From the NCBI GenBank assembly GCA_026710155.1, contig JAPORQ010000066.1:1-64000 (forward strand): a stretch of 64,000 bases of DNA. The letters are read 5' to 3'. A program made the position numbers and the translations under genes. Source of the DNA: Paracoccaceae bacterium (GTDB taxonomy: Bacteria > Pseudomonadota > Alphaproteobacteria > Rhodobacterales > Rhodobacteraceae). The notes beneath the pieces were generated by a model, which was not told where the DNA came from, searched no databases, and worked only from the letters and a program-made list of their open reading frames with translations. Each line of letters starts with the position of its first letter. Position 1 is the stretch's first letter. This document shows positions 49,354 to 58,744 of the stretch, one piece after another.

Positions 49354-50088
49354 TGTCATTGTTTCCACAAGTCAAAATCCAGCAGAAGTGATAACAAGAC
49401 TGGCCTGATCGGTTTTTTGAATAAAATATTATAGCGTTTGAGACCGACATAAATATTGACTCATTTTCCAAATTCCTGATCTCCTTGCGATGGATGGAAG
49501 GATTGCTAGAGCATTGTCCACTGCATATGGTTTCCATTTTGTAAAGGCTTTTTCCTTTATTTATTGACATTCGAATAATTTTGCTGAAGGTCATCTGGCC
49601 GGACTGGCAGTAATAGCAGACAATCCACATTTCCCTTGATAGGTTCCATGCCGGTGCAACCGGTAGTTGCAAGAGGGATTGTTGATCAGCTGTCAGGCCT
49701 TTGTATTGATATCTTCTGTTGTAGACAGGGATATCCGGCAAAGTTTCAGCACAGCTTTTCCCGATTGTGGTTTTGTTGTGCTAAACGCTCACAATAGCGA
49801 AAGGGTAACCAGGTTGGCTTGGTTCGGTTGGTGTCCCCTGGGATACCTGTAAAAAATGTCTGCTTGGAAAGGAGGATGATTCTCACCAGTCTGGCGATGG
49901 GTTGATTTAGGGAAATCAAGAAGCAAATGAATCCAGATCAGCAAGGGAATGGCGAAACCAGCAGTATCAGGCATGACTCCTTGAAGCAAAGGTGAAATAC
50001 CCTTGGATGGCGGTGTAAGAGTAACCTTTGACCGGGATGTCCCAAGTAGAAGACTATTGCGGTCATTTCTGTCAAGGCTTGCCATCGA
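49354..50088. other. Region without a confident gene
   Basis: Leftward frames at 49328-49741 (137 residues) and 49789-50085 (98 residues) are open but not recognised; the second lies directly after the exported-protein relic at 50089 and could be part of the same decayed locus. Confidence 0.4.
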
Positions 50089-50459
50089 TTAATTCAGGTT
50101 ATGCCGTGTGAATTCCTGACCGCGTGTCGTTACCGGGACCATGCCTTGTCCACTGGCGGATGAATTGTGGTTGGACAGGGTCACGGGCGGGGTTGTCGCG
50201 GCGGTCAGCCTGATGTCAAGTTCCATTCTTTGTTCTTCCGTGCAATCCTGCCAGAGGTCGCACCACCTTTTTGTCCCCAGATCCGGTTGGTTGGCCGAAA
50301 GCATTTCCTGATCCTCAGGCTGTCAATTCCACCCCCATGAATCGTCCTTGTAAAGCCAGACCTCTGGTTGCTGCTCCACTGACACTCCCGTCAAGGCCGG
50401 TAGCAGCAAGGCGATGGCCAGGATACTAAAAATGGTGGTTTGTTCAACAATCGTTTCAT
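50089..50459 (-). pseudogene. Exported small protein related to the 46247 leader, frameshift and internal stop
   Basis: ATG 50459, with GGAGAG upstream, encodes MKRLLNKPPF, nearly the leader of the 46247 gene. A T5 run then throws the frame off; six T would give SILAIALLLPALTGVS, a good signal peptide. The mature part reads QQPEVWLYKDDSWGWN, a TGA, then about 77 open residues including TKRWCDLWQDCTEEQ and VTLSNHNSS, ending at 50089. A poly-C tract is not present here. Confidence 0.65.
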
Positions 50460-50988
50460 GTGTTTGCTCTCCTCTTGGACTTGTTTGAATGCCTGCCATT
50501 CAGCACGGAATTTGGCATAAGTCAACCGGAAACTGGTCCATTCGGGCTTGTCTCATACTCTCCAACCTCACCAGAAGAGCATTTGGAAGATCCATAATGT
50601 CCATCATGGCAAGTGGAACCGCTTGAGAGAGGCCCATCAAGGTGGTATTGGACTGGTATTCCACCATGATTGAAATAATGGTCATGGTATATCAACTCCA
50701 GCCGTTTGCATATCAATCATCAGCAAATTATATTGCTCCCAACAAAAACATGAATGATGATGTTCCTTCCTTTTTCAAACTTCTCGATTCTCAGGAACCG
50801 GCTGCCGAGTATGTCTTGTTTTATGAATTGTCCTTTTTTTGCCAATCATTGGCGTTTAGTTGATAAGATCATTTGCTTGAGGTATAATTGCTCTGAAACT
50901 ATAAAGAACTAGTACAAAAACAAATTACACTGTGTAAAGAAATACATTGGTTTAAATTAATTAATTCAGGTACAGATTTTCATTTTAA
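50460..50988. other. Promoter region of the 50459 relic and upstream region of the lipid-export genes
   Basis: The TTGACT-17-TGAATG box pair of the relic lies at 50497-50525 on the minus strand. A 61-residue leftward frame (50500-50685) overlaps it and is not supported. The AT-rich 100 bases before 50989 probably hold the promoter of the rightward gene set. Confidence 0.4.
50497..50525 (-). promoter_or_regulatory. Promoter related to the one at 46171
   Basis: TTGACT, 17 bases ending TTCCGTGC, then TGAATG in the -10 position. The first hexamer and the CCGTGC half of the palindrome match 46171-46193; the -10 box is poorer. Confidence 0.45.
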
Positions 50989-51849
50989 ATGCAAAGGATT
51001 TCAAAGCACATGAAAAGCATGATTCATAAAACAACCTTTTCTCTCGTTCAACCTCCTACCATGGTACTTAGGCTGATGGCCCTATTCGGTTTGTTGGCTA
51101 TGGTTGCCATAAATGGTGTTTATGCCCAATCGGATGTTGAGAAGGGATTGAAAATTGCTCAGATGGCACGGGAAGCGGACCGGGGATTTGGAAATTCGGT
51201 TGCCGAATTAAGCATGTTTATTAGGAACAAACAGGGTCAGGAAAACATGCGTTCCCTCAGAGTCAAGGTTTTGGAAGTATCGGGTGATGGCAATAAATCA
51301 TTGTTTATTTTTGATAGTCCGAAAGATGTCAAAGGAACAGCGCTGTTAATTCATGATCATAAGGAAGTCGAATCGGATCAGTGGCTTTATCTTCCTGCCC
51401 TGAAGAGAGTAAAAAGAATTAGTTCAAGCAATCGCACAGGCTCGTTTGTTGGTAGTGAGTTTGCCTACGAGGATTTGGGTAGTCTGGAAGTTGAAAAATA
51501 TACTTATCAATGGATACGTGATGAAAAATGCGGCTCATTGGATTGTACCGTTACGGAATTCAGGCCCGTCGAAAAGGGTTCGGGTTATACTCGGCAGTTG
51601 GTGTGGCATGACAAGGAAGCATTTCGTGTTTGGAGAATCGAATATTATGACCGTAAAAATGAGCATTTGAAAACGCTTGCAAACGAGGGCTTTGAGCAAT
51701 ATCTTGGTAAGTACTGGCGAGCCAAAAATTCGAATATGGTTAACCATGTAACAGGCAAAAGCACCGAATTGCGATGGGGTGAATTTCAATTCCAGACAAA
51801 TTTGAATGAACGTGAATTTACCCAGACAGGTCTCAAGCGCATTCGTTGA
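50989..51849 (+). CDS. Periplasmic LolA-like lipoprotein-sorting family protein
   Basis: 286 residues with a signal peptide (LMALFGLLAMVAINGVYA, cleavage near AQSD). Family features: ARRADRG-like (MAREADRGFGNS), RSLRVKVLEV, LFIFDSPKDVKGTALL, DQWLYLPALKRVKRISSSN and SGSFVGSEFAYEDL-like (GSFVGSEFAYEDLG). This 'outer membrane lipoprotein-sorting' family has a LolA/LolB fold and commonly neighbours MMPL/RND exporters, presumably carrying a hydrophobic cargo through the periplasm. It is 12 bases upstream of the barrel gene. Confidence 0.85.
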   Translation: MQRISKHMKSMIHKTTFSLVQPPTMVLRLMALFGLLAMVAINGVYAQSDVEKGLKIAQMAREADRGFGNSVAELSMFIRNKQGQENMRSLRVKVLEVSGDGNKSLFIFDSPKDVKGTALLIHDHKEVESDQWLYLPALKRVKRISSSNRTGSFVGSEFAYEDLGSLEVEKYTYQWIRDEKCGSLDCTVTEFRPVEKGSGYTRQLVWHDKEAFRVWRIEYYDRKNEHLKTLANEGFEQYLGKYWRAKNSNMVNHVTGKSTELRWGEFQFQTNLNEREFTQTGLKRIR

Positions 51850-51861
51850 TAAGCATGGCTT

Positions 51862-53151
51862 GTGATGACCAAGTTTCGGTTTATCATATGGTTGGTTCTG
51901 GTTGCCATCTCTGGTACCCTGCATGCTGAGGAATACCAGGATTGGTCGATAGAGACTTGGGGAAAGGTTACATTCGATAGCAGGATATTTCAACATGATC
52001 CTGCTGGTCGTGAAATTGACCAAGCAGGCAGTAATCAGTTCAGTCTGACCTTTGAACCCACGGTTTACATGGAAAATGCTGACGGCAACAGTTTTACCTT
52101 TAGCCCATATGTTCTGGTCGACAGCCTTGACAATGAAAGAACACATGTTGATGTTCGAGAAGCCTACTTTTTGACTTATGGGTTAATTGGAGAGTCGGAA
52201 TGGGAACTCCGCTTGGGCGTTGATCAGGTTTTTTGGGGTGTTGCCGAATCAAGCAACCCCGTGAATATTGTTAATCAAACGGATCTTGTTGTCCATCCCG
52301 ATGGTAAAACCAAACTCGGTCAGCCGATGATTCAGGGCACGCTTACTGGGGATTGGGGCATGTTCAATCTGATCGTTATGCCCTATCACCGACCAAGAAC
52401 CTTTGCAGGTCCCAATGGGCGATTAGGACTATTGGTTCCGGTCGAGACATCTCAGAATCAAATAGAGTATACATCCTCATCAGGTAGAAACAACATTGAT
52501 CTGGCTGCGAGATATAGCAACAGCCTGGGTTCAGTGGATTTTGGGATAAGCCTTTTTGATGGCACCAGTCGTGATCCAGAATTACGTCCACAATGCAAAG
52601 AAAGCAGTTCGGAAATTGATTGTATCACGGATCCAAAAAAATGGACTTCTTTCATTCAGCACTATCATTTGATCAAGCAGATGGGCTTGGATGTTCAAAT
52701 AACAATGGGTCCTTTTTTGGGTAAGGCAGAATGGATTACCCGGGAAGAAACAAGGAAAAATAATAATAAGTCCATATATCATGCTTCGGTTATTGGTGGG
52801 GAGTACGCAATCTACGGTATCTTTGAAACGGATGCCGATCTCACCATGTTGGCTGAGTGGAATCATGATACCCGTGGACCCACAGCCACAACTAATTTAC
52901 AGAACGATTTGTTTCTTGCCGGACGGTATGCCTTCAACGATATCATGGATACCGAAATTACAGTTGCCATTGTTGAGGATATGGATTATTCCACTCGGAA
53001 CCTGATTGTTGAATTCAATCGTCGTCTGTCCGATTCTTTTTCACTGAGTGCAGAAGTTTTCAGCTTTCTTCAGGAAGACCAGTCAGACATGCAAAGCAGA
53101 CCAATCTTTCAGGATGAATATGTTTCCTTGGAAATCAGTTATGGTTTCTAG
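51862..53151 (+). CDS. Outer-membrane beta-barrel protein
   Basis: 429 residues with a signal peptide (FRFIIWLVLVAISGTLHA). The body alternates short amphipathic strands with polar loops (FTFSPYVLVDSL, YFLTYGLIGESEWELRLG, VFWGVAESSNPVNIV) and ends in Phe (SLEISYGF), the usual OMP C-terminal signature. Barrels of this kind sit beside the LolA-like and RND genes in lipid export clusters. I infer an outer-membrane step for the same cargo. Confidence 0.8.
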   Translation: MMTKFRFIIWLVLVAISGTLHAEEYQDWSIETWGKVTFDSRIFQHDPAGREIDQAGSNQFSLTFEPTVYMENADGNSFTFSPYVLVDSLDNERTHVDVREAYFLTYGLIGESEWELRLGVDQVFWGVAESSNPVNIVNQTDLVVHPDGKTKLGQPMIQGTLTGDWGMFNLIVMPYHRPRTFAGPNGRLGLLVPVETSQNQIEYTSSSGRNNIDLAARYSNSLGSVDFGISLFDGTSRDPELRPQCKESSSEIDCITDPKKWTSFIQHYHLIKQMGLDVQITMGPFLGKAEWITREETRKNNNKSIYHASVIGGEYAIYGIFETDADLTMLAEWNHDTRGPTATTNLQNDLFLAGRYAFNDIMDTEITVAIVEDMDYSTRNLIVEFNRRLSDSFSLSAEVFSFLQEDQSDMQSRPIFQDEYVSLEISYGF

Positions 53152-53264
53152 TGGAAATCTTGTTTTGCCAATTTATCTGTCGCTGATAACATCAAGCATG
53201 TTGATGGTTTCTTATCAAAAGCAAATTGTAGAAGATATCCGTATTAGCCAAGTAGAAATTTGAG

Positions 53265-54341
53265 ATGCTGAATTCCCCTAGCCAAAACGCAATCGATTCC
53301 TTGCCCTCCTTTGACGAGTGCATAGCTTTTCAAGGAAGGTTCCTTGCGGAAGTCTCCAGGACCTTTGCCCTTACCATACCCCAACTGCCTCCTCCCCTGT
53401 ATTTGGCTGTTGGTAATGCCTATCTGCTTTGTCGCATTGCCGATACCATTGAAGATGAACAAAGTCTGACTTTCCAGCAGAAGGAAATGTATGCCGAATG
53501 GTTCTGTGAAGTTGTCAAAGGTGAAAAGGAAGCCGAGGAATTTGCTTCTGGTTTGGTCTCCAAAATCTCCCCCGCGACATTGGAAGCTGAAAAGGAACTC
53601 ATAGCAAATACTGAACAGGTTATCCAAATCACCCACAGTTTTCCACCACAACAAAGGCAAGCACTCGAACGTTGTGTGGCGATCATGACCAAAGGGATGG
53701 GAAAGTTTCAGAAGGTGGCTGGACCAACTGGACTGAAAGATATTTCGGAACTTGATCAATATTGCTATTATGTCGCAGGTGTTGTTGGTGAAATGCTGAC
53801 GGAACTGTTCTGCTTGCATTGCCCGGAATTAGCTGCAAAGAAGGATGAAATGTTTGCCTTGGCCATAAATTTTGGCCAGGGATTGCAAATGACCAACATT
53901 ATAAAGGACACTTGGGATGACCTTCAAAGAGATGTCTGTTGGTTGCCAAGAGATGTATTTCTAAGACACGGGGTTGATCTTGCCTCGGTGCATCCCACAC
54001 AAGCCAACCTCAGAGCGGGTATGCTGGAACTGGTTGCCCTAACATCACATCATTTGGATGGTGCCTTGAAGTATGTCCTGCATATCCCACCCTCAGAGAA
54101 AGGTATCCGCCTGCATTGTCTTTCGGCCTTGGGCATGGCAGTCCTGACGATAAGGAAAATCCATGCCAATCCTGCATTCATCAATGGCAATGATGTGAAA
54201 ATATCACGCCGAAGTGTCAGATCGATCATGTTCATCACCAATTTACTGGCTGGATCCAATACGGGCCTGAAAATTTTGTTTGCCATTTTGATGCGTGATT
54301 TACGAAAGTTGGAAGTTCCGTATTTGGTCAATCATCGGTGA
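53265..54341 (+). CDS. Squalene synthase-type prenyltransferase
   Basis: 358 residues of the head-to-head prenyltransferase fold. The first Asp-rich motif is DTIED (60-64) within LLCRIADTIEDE; the second lies at 215-219 (NIIKDTWDDLQRD). SRTFALTIPQLPPPL, YCYYVAGVVGEMLTELF and VCWLPRDVF resemble eukaryote-type squalene synthases more than HpnC/HpnD. It would join two farnesyl diphosphates to squalene; phytoene-type activity is the alternative. The C-terminus is hydrophobic but short. An eroded relative lies at 44295. Confidence 0.85.
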   Translation: MLNSPSQNAIDSLPSFDECIAFQGRFLAEVSRTFALTIPQLPPPLYLAVGNAYLLCRIADTIEDEQSLTFQQKEMYAEWFCEVVKGEKEAEEFASGLVSKISPATLEAEKELIANTEQVIQITHSFPPQQRQALERCVAIMTKGMGKFQKVAGPTGLKDISELDQYCYYVAGVVGEMLTELFCLHCPELAAKKDEMFALAINFGQGLQMTNIIKDTWDDLQRDVCWLPRDVFLRHGVDLASVHPTQANLRAGMLELVALTSHHLDGALKYVLHIPPSEKGIRLHCLSALGMAVLTIRKIHANPAFINGNDVKISRRSVRSIMFITNLLAGSNTGLKILFAILMRDLRKLEVPYLVNHR

Positions 54342-54761
54342 GGCCAAAATGGTATTTTTCTGAATACAGGGGTTTGAGGAGATAATCACATATGATTAAT
54401 GATCTTTGAAGTTGCGTTTGGACTTGTTTGATTTTTAATTTTTGATTAAAAGCAAGGCAGGTTATTTGGTAAACAAAATAAAGACGGAAAAACCGATAAG
54501 AAAATATAGAAATTTATGCTGGTGACTGACTCTTGATTTAATAATTGAATGGCGATACTATGAGTGGAATATACAAACATGATAATTTTATCTGGGGCAA
54601 TATTCTGCAGATTGGTGATGCGTGTCAAGTTTGAGAAATCGAGAACAGGGCAGGTGGTATATGGAATGAATTTGGATCCAAGGTGGACAAACCAACGGAG
54701 TCCCGTTCACCTTGCCAGTTTGAATCTTTGGGGATTTCCTAAACATCAGGAGTAGCATAAC
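54342..54761. other. Intergenic region between squalene synthase and P450
   Basis: 420 AT-rich bases with no supported gene. A GGAG site at about 54748 serves the P450 start. The gap suggests a separate promoter for P450. Confidence 0.5.
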
Positions 54762-56198
54762 ATGAGTCAGTCGTTACCAAAATCATCACTCCCGTTGCCG
54801 CCGGGACCGTCCCGTTTGCCGATTATCGGGTCCATGCATAAATTGTCCCCGCTCCAACCCATTCACATAGCCGTAAGCAATCTGGGCAAGAAGCATGGTG
54901 ATGTGAGTTTCTTCTACATTGGCAGTATCCCCACTGTGGTCGTTACACATCCAGAAGTAATGAAGGAGGTCTTTTCCAAGCCTGAAACTGCAGACCGTTA
55001 CCCGTATGCCGTGTTTTCGAGGTTGTCCAATTCAGAAGGTCTGATCTATTCCGGCTATAACAAGAATTGGCATAACTTGAGTGGGTATGCTGAGCGCCGC
55101 CTTTGGAGTTATGATGATGTTGTGCAACTTTCCGAGAGGCATTTCGCTCCGGCAATCGACAGAACAATAAAGGCAATTGAAGTGCTGGCAGAAACCGGAG
55201 AGAGATTCGATGTGCATGAACTGCTCATGGAAAGTGTATACCACCTAACCCTGCGGACGCTGTTTGGCTGGCCCGAGAAGATTCCGGCTGACTACCCCGA
55301 AATAACAGAGAAACTGCGCGGCCTTATTGACTGGTTCAACGATGCCGCTTTTGCCAAACCGTCGGATTTTTTCCCGTGGCTGAGTATTCTTGCGACCGGA
55401 ACGATTCGCAAGATTGAAACTCAGCGGGACTCTCGTGACGCGATGATTGCCAGGTTCGTGAATCATGTTGATCATTGGCGAAAAGCCGATGCACCAAGAA
55501 CGCCCGGCCTTGTTGAGACGATGCTTGAAAGAGAAGATAAGGGCGAAATCAACCGTGAGACGATACATGCGGTCTGCATGGATCTTCTGGGTGCGGTTCC
55601 ATCCGGCGTGGCTGCAACGGTCTCATGGTACTTGTTGATTATGGGAAATCGACCAGCGGTCCAAGAGAAAATACACGAGGAGATTGACCGGGTGATTGGT
55701 CGTGATGGTCCGCCACCAGTTGCCAGTGATAAGAACCGTCTGCCCCACACATTTTCTAGCGTTGCTGAATCTGCAAGATACCGCTCTGTTGCCCCAATGG
55801 CAATACCACATAGGTCAATTGCGGATACCGAAGTTGGGGGATACCGTATCCCGGCGATGTCGCAACTGATATGCAGCATCTATTCGATCCATCATGACGA
55901 GCGTTTTTGGAACTCGGCAAACGAATATATTCCAGATCGATTCCTACCTGAAGCCGATGGGTCAACATCCAAAGCGCTTACAAGTCTGGCGTACATGCCC
56001 TACGGGGTAGGGGTTCGTAAATGCACGGGTGAGGATTTTGCAGTAATCGTTTCGTGGCTCTATTCGGCGAGATTCTTACAGCGTCTCAAATTCAGCACGC
56101 CCGGTGGCGTGTCGCTTTCCGAGGATGAAGTCTTCGGTTTGTCTGTCAGGCCAAAGCCATACAAGCTGGCAGCAACTCGGAGGTCAAACGGCATATGA
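54762..56198 (+). CDS. Cytochrome P450 with atypical I-helix
   Basis: 478 residues. It opens with LPLPPGPSRLPIIGSMHKL, the Pro-rich hinge of microsomal P450s, but lacks an N-terminal membrane helix. K-helix EXXR is ESAR (about 335), PERF-like YIPDRF follows, and the haem loop PYGVGVRKCTG places the Cys ligand near 420. In the I-helix, LLGAVPSGVAATVSW (about 275-289) has Ser-Gly where most P450s have an acid and Thr. This resembles P450s that rearrange peroxides or isomerise rather than activate O2. No redox partner gene is adjacent. Oxidation of a squalene-derived lipid is an inference from location. Confidence 0.9.
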   Translation: MSQSLPKSSLPLPPGPSRLPIIGSMHKLSPLQPIHIAVSNLGKKHGDVSFFYIGSIPTVVVTHPEVMKEVFSKPETADRYPYAVFSRLSNSEGLIYSGYNKNWHNLSGYAERRLWSYDDVVQLSERHFAPAIDRTIKAIEVLAETGERFDVHELLMESVYHLTLRTLFGWPEKIPADYPEITEKLRGLIDWFNDAAFAKPSDFFPWLSILATGTIRKIETQRDSRDAMIARFVNHVDHWRKADAPRTPGLVETMLEREDKGEINRETIHAVCMDLLGAVPSGVAATVSWYLLIMGNRPAVQEKIHEEIDRVIGRDGPPPVASDKNRLPHTFSSVAESARYRSVAPMAIPHRSIADTEVGGYRIPAMSQLICSIYSIHHDERFWNSANEYIPDRFLPEADGSTSKALTSLAYMPYGVGVRKCTGEDFAVIVSWLYSARFLQRLKFSTPGGVSLSEDEVFGLSVRPKPYKLAATRRSNGI

Positions 56199-56358
56199 CC
56201 TTTCGTGAGAGCGGGCCAGTGCTACTGATTCAAACAGAAGACTCCAGATTTATATTTTCTTGAATGCTTATGAATAAAGGGAAGAGTCGGTAAAAAATGG
56301 AAACCATGTGTAATGGAAAATGCACAATAAATTGTCATAATGGATATTAGAGTCTAGA

Positions 56359-58704
56359 ATGGATTTGAAATCTTATCTTGATAAGCATCTCGGATTTGTC
56401 CTCAAACGCCGAATGCTTACACTTCTTCTATGTCTTGCAGTCGTTTTGATATGCTGCATTAAAATAGGTTCCTTGACCAATTCCCAGAACTTTCGCGATC
56501 TTTTCAGCGAAGACAATCCAGAACTCATTGCTTATGACGAACTGGACAGGACCTACGCAAATGCATCGTCAAACACGATATTGATTGCCATAGCTCCTCA
56601 ATCCGGAAACATATTTACCCGTGAATCGCTCAGGGTTATCGAGGATCTGACCCAGCGAGCCTGGCTTCTCCCATATGCGATCCGTGTTGATTCGCTTACA
56701 AATTATTCTCACAGCAGGGCGGATGGAGATGATCTTGCCATCGAACCGTTGGTCGAGGAGTCCACAACGCTTACCGAAGATGATTTGCAACGGATATCAA
56801 GCATTGCACTTGACACGCCGGAGATAAAGAGTCGCCTTGTCTCCGAGGATGGACGGGTTGGTGGCTTGCGTGTAAGCTTTGCAGTTCCAGAAGACAGATC
56901 AGTGGCAGTTGGCGAAATCAATGACAGTCTGGAACTCTTGATTGCGGAAATGAAGGAACTACAACCTGACACCGGATTTTATTCGGTTGGAGAAATGGTC
57001 TCCGATCGGGCATTGACACGAACGACAGAAAATGAACTCCGAGTTCTTATCCCACTTGTCCTGGCTGTTATCTTAATAGCCGCATGGCTCATTTCCCGAT
57101 CATTCTTATGCACTTTGGCGACATTGTGTTTGATGATTTTCACAGTGAGCACAGCAATGGGAATTGCAGGATGGTTTGGTGTCGTCATGACCCCGATCAG
57201 CGCGTATATTCCAATCGTCCTGATGGCTTTTTCTGTTGCATACTCAATTCACATAATCATGGGAGTTCTTGCTGGATTGCGGCGTGGGCTTAAAAAACAA
57301 GAAGCCATTGAATACTCAATCAAAGAGAACATTTACCCGATATTTTTAACATCGATTACCACCGTGATCGGTTTTGTCAGTCTTAATTTTTCAGACTTGC
57401 CTCCTTTCCGGACCTTGGGAACATTCGTTGCGATTGGTGTTGGTTTCAATTTCCTTTTTTCAATAACCTTATTGCCTGCACTGCTGGCAAGTTTGCCACT
57501 GCAGCCACCAAGATTTCGTGCCCTTAGTGTAAATTTATTAACCCGTCTTGGAGAGTTCGTTTCTCGAAATCATAAATTCTTCCTGATTGTGATGAGTACA
57601 ATTGCAATCCTGTCTGCAGCCGGGATTTGGAAAATCGAATTTTCGGATAAACTTACCGAATACTATGGAGAACGGCACGAGTTTAGGCAAAACATGGAAT
57701 TTGTCACTGCCAATTTTACAGGCGTGGACGTTCAGGAGTATTCGCTTGATACTAGGGAAGAAGGCGGCATCACGAATCCAGAGTATCTCGCAAAGATTGA
57801 CAAATTTGCGCAGTGGTATCGACAGCAGCCCGGAGTGCATCATGTCTGGTCGTTTGCAGACACGATGAAGCGATTGAATAAAAACATGAACGGTGATAAT
57901 CCGGATTATTATCGTCTTCCCGAGAGTCAGGCCCTGGCAGCGCAATATCTTCTCCTTTATGAGCTCTCCCTGCCGTTTGGAAAGGATCTGAATAATCACA
58001 TCAACATCTCGAAATCGGCCACGCGTATGGTTGTCACACTTCGTAACCTTTCAAGTCGGGAACAGCGCGAGTTGGCAGAAAATGGCTATGCTTGGCTGGA
58101 AGCCAACGCGCCCGATTTACTCTCGCCGCCGGCTGGGGTTTCCGTTATGTTTACATATCTTTCCGAGCGCAGCGTGAGATCAATGTTGTCGGGAACGGCA
58201 TTTGCCGCACTGATCGTATCTGCCCTGTTGCTGATGGTATTCCGAAGTGTTCGCTACGGACTTGTATCGTTGGTGCCGAATTTTGTACCAGGCCTCATGG
58301 CCATCGGATTATGGGGGTATGCCATCGGCAATATCGGGATAGCGTCGGCGATCTTTGCGGTTATTTCTTTCGGCATTGTTGTGGACGATACGATCCATTT
58401 CATGTCCAGATACATCAGAGCAAGTAGGCAAGACGGCGCTTCGCCACAACATGCGATCCGTTTTGCATTTGAAAGCACCGGTACAGCTCTAATGACGACG
58501 ACTATAGTGTTGTCGTTGGGTTTTGGAGTCTTCATGTTTTCCGGTTTTTTGCCCAATTGGACGCTAGGCGCTCTGGTGACACTTTCCATCAGTTTGGCGC
58601 TGGTGATGGATTTCCTATTGCTTCCATCCCTTTTGATGCTTGTTGATCGCGGAAAGAATGACCGCCAAGCCGTTAAAGTGGATACTGAGGGCCCGGCTAA
58701 ATAA
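56359..58704 (+). CDS. RND-superfamily lipid exporter (MMPL/HpnN-like)
   Basis: 781 residues with RND topology: one N-terminal helix (RRMLTLLLCLAVVLICC), a periplasmic domain (about 45-225), a bundle of five or six helices (about 230-385), a second single helix near 410, a second periplasmic domain (about 430-610) and a final bundle. AFSVAYSIHIIMG and ISFGIVVDDTIHFMSRY are the paired TM4/TM10 motifs; the DD in the latter suits proton coupling. The family includes hopanoid exporter HpnN and the sterol transporter BstA. I infer export of the cluster's lipid. Confidence 0.85.
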   Translation: MDLKSYLDKHLGFVLKRRMLTLLLCLAVVLICCIKIGSLTNSQNFRDLFSEDNPELIAYDELDRTYANASSNTILIAIAPQSGNIFTRESLRVIEDLTQRAWLLPYAIRVDSLTNYSHSRADGDDLAIEPLVEESTTLTEDDLQRISSIALDTPEIKSRLVSEDGRVGGLRVSFAVPEDRSVAVGEINDSLELLIAEMKELQPDTGFYSVGEMVSDRALTRTTENELRVLIPLVLAVILIAAWLISRSFLCTLATLCLMIFTVSTAMGIAGWFGVVMTPISAYIPIVLMAFSVAYSIHIIMGVLAGLRRGLKKQEAIEYSIKENIYPIFLTSITTVIGFVSLNFSDLPPFRTLGTFVAIGVGFNFLFSITLLPALLASLPLQPPRFRALSVNLLTRLGEFVSRNHKFFLIVMSTIAILSAAGIWKIEFSDKLTEYYGERHEFRQNMEFVTANFTGVDVQEYSLDTREEGGITNPEYLAKIDKFAQWYRQQPGVHHVWSFADTMKRLNKNMNGDNPDYYRLPESQALAAQYLLLYELSLPFGKDLNNHINISKSATRMVVTLRNLSSREQRELAENGYAWLEANAPDLLSPPAGVSVMFTYLSERSVRSMLSGTAFAALIVSALLLMVFRSVRYGLVSLVPNFVPGLMAIGLWGYAIGNIGIASAIFAVISFGIVVDDTIHFMSRYIRASRQDGASPQHAIRFAFESTGTALMTTTIVLSLGFGVFMFSGFLPNWTLGALVTLSISLALVMDFLLLPSLLMLVDRGKNDRQAVKVDTEGPAK

Positions 58705-58744
58705 TTGACAGTACCATCGGGAAGTTAGAGAAAGGATCCAAGTG

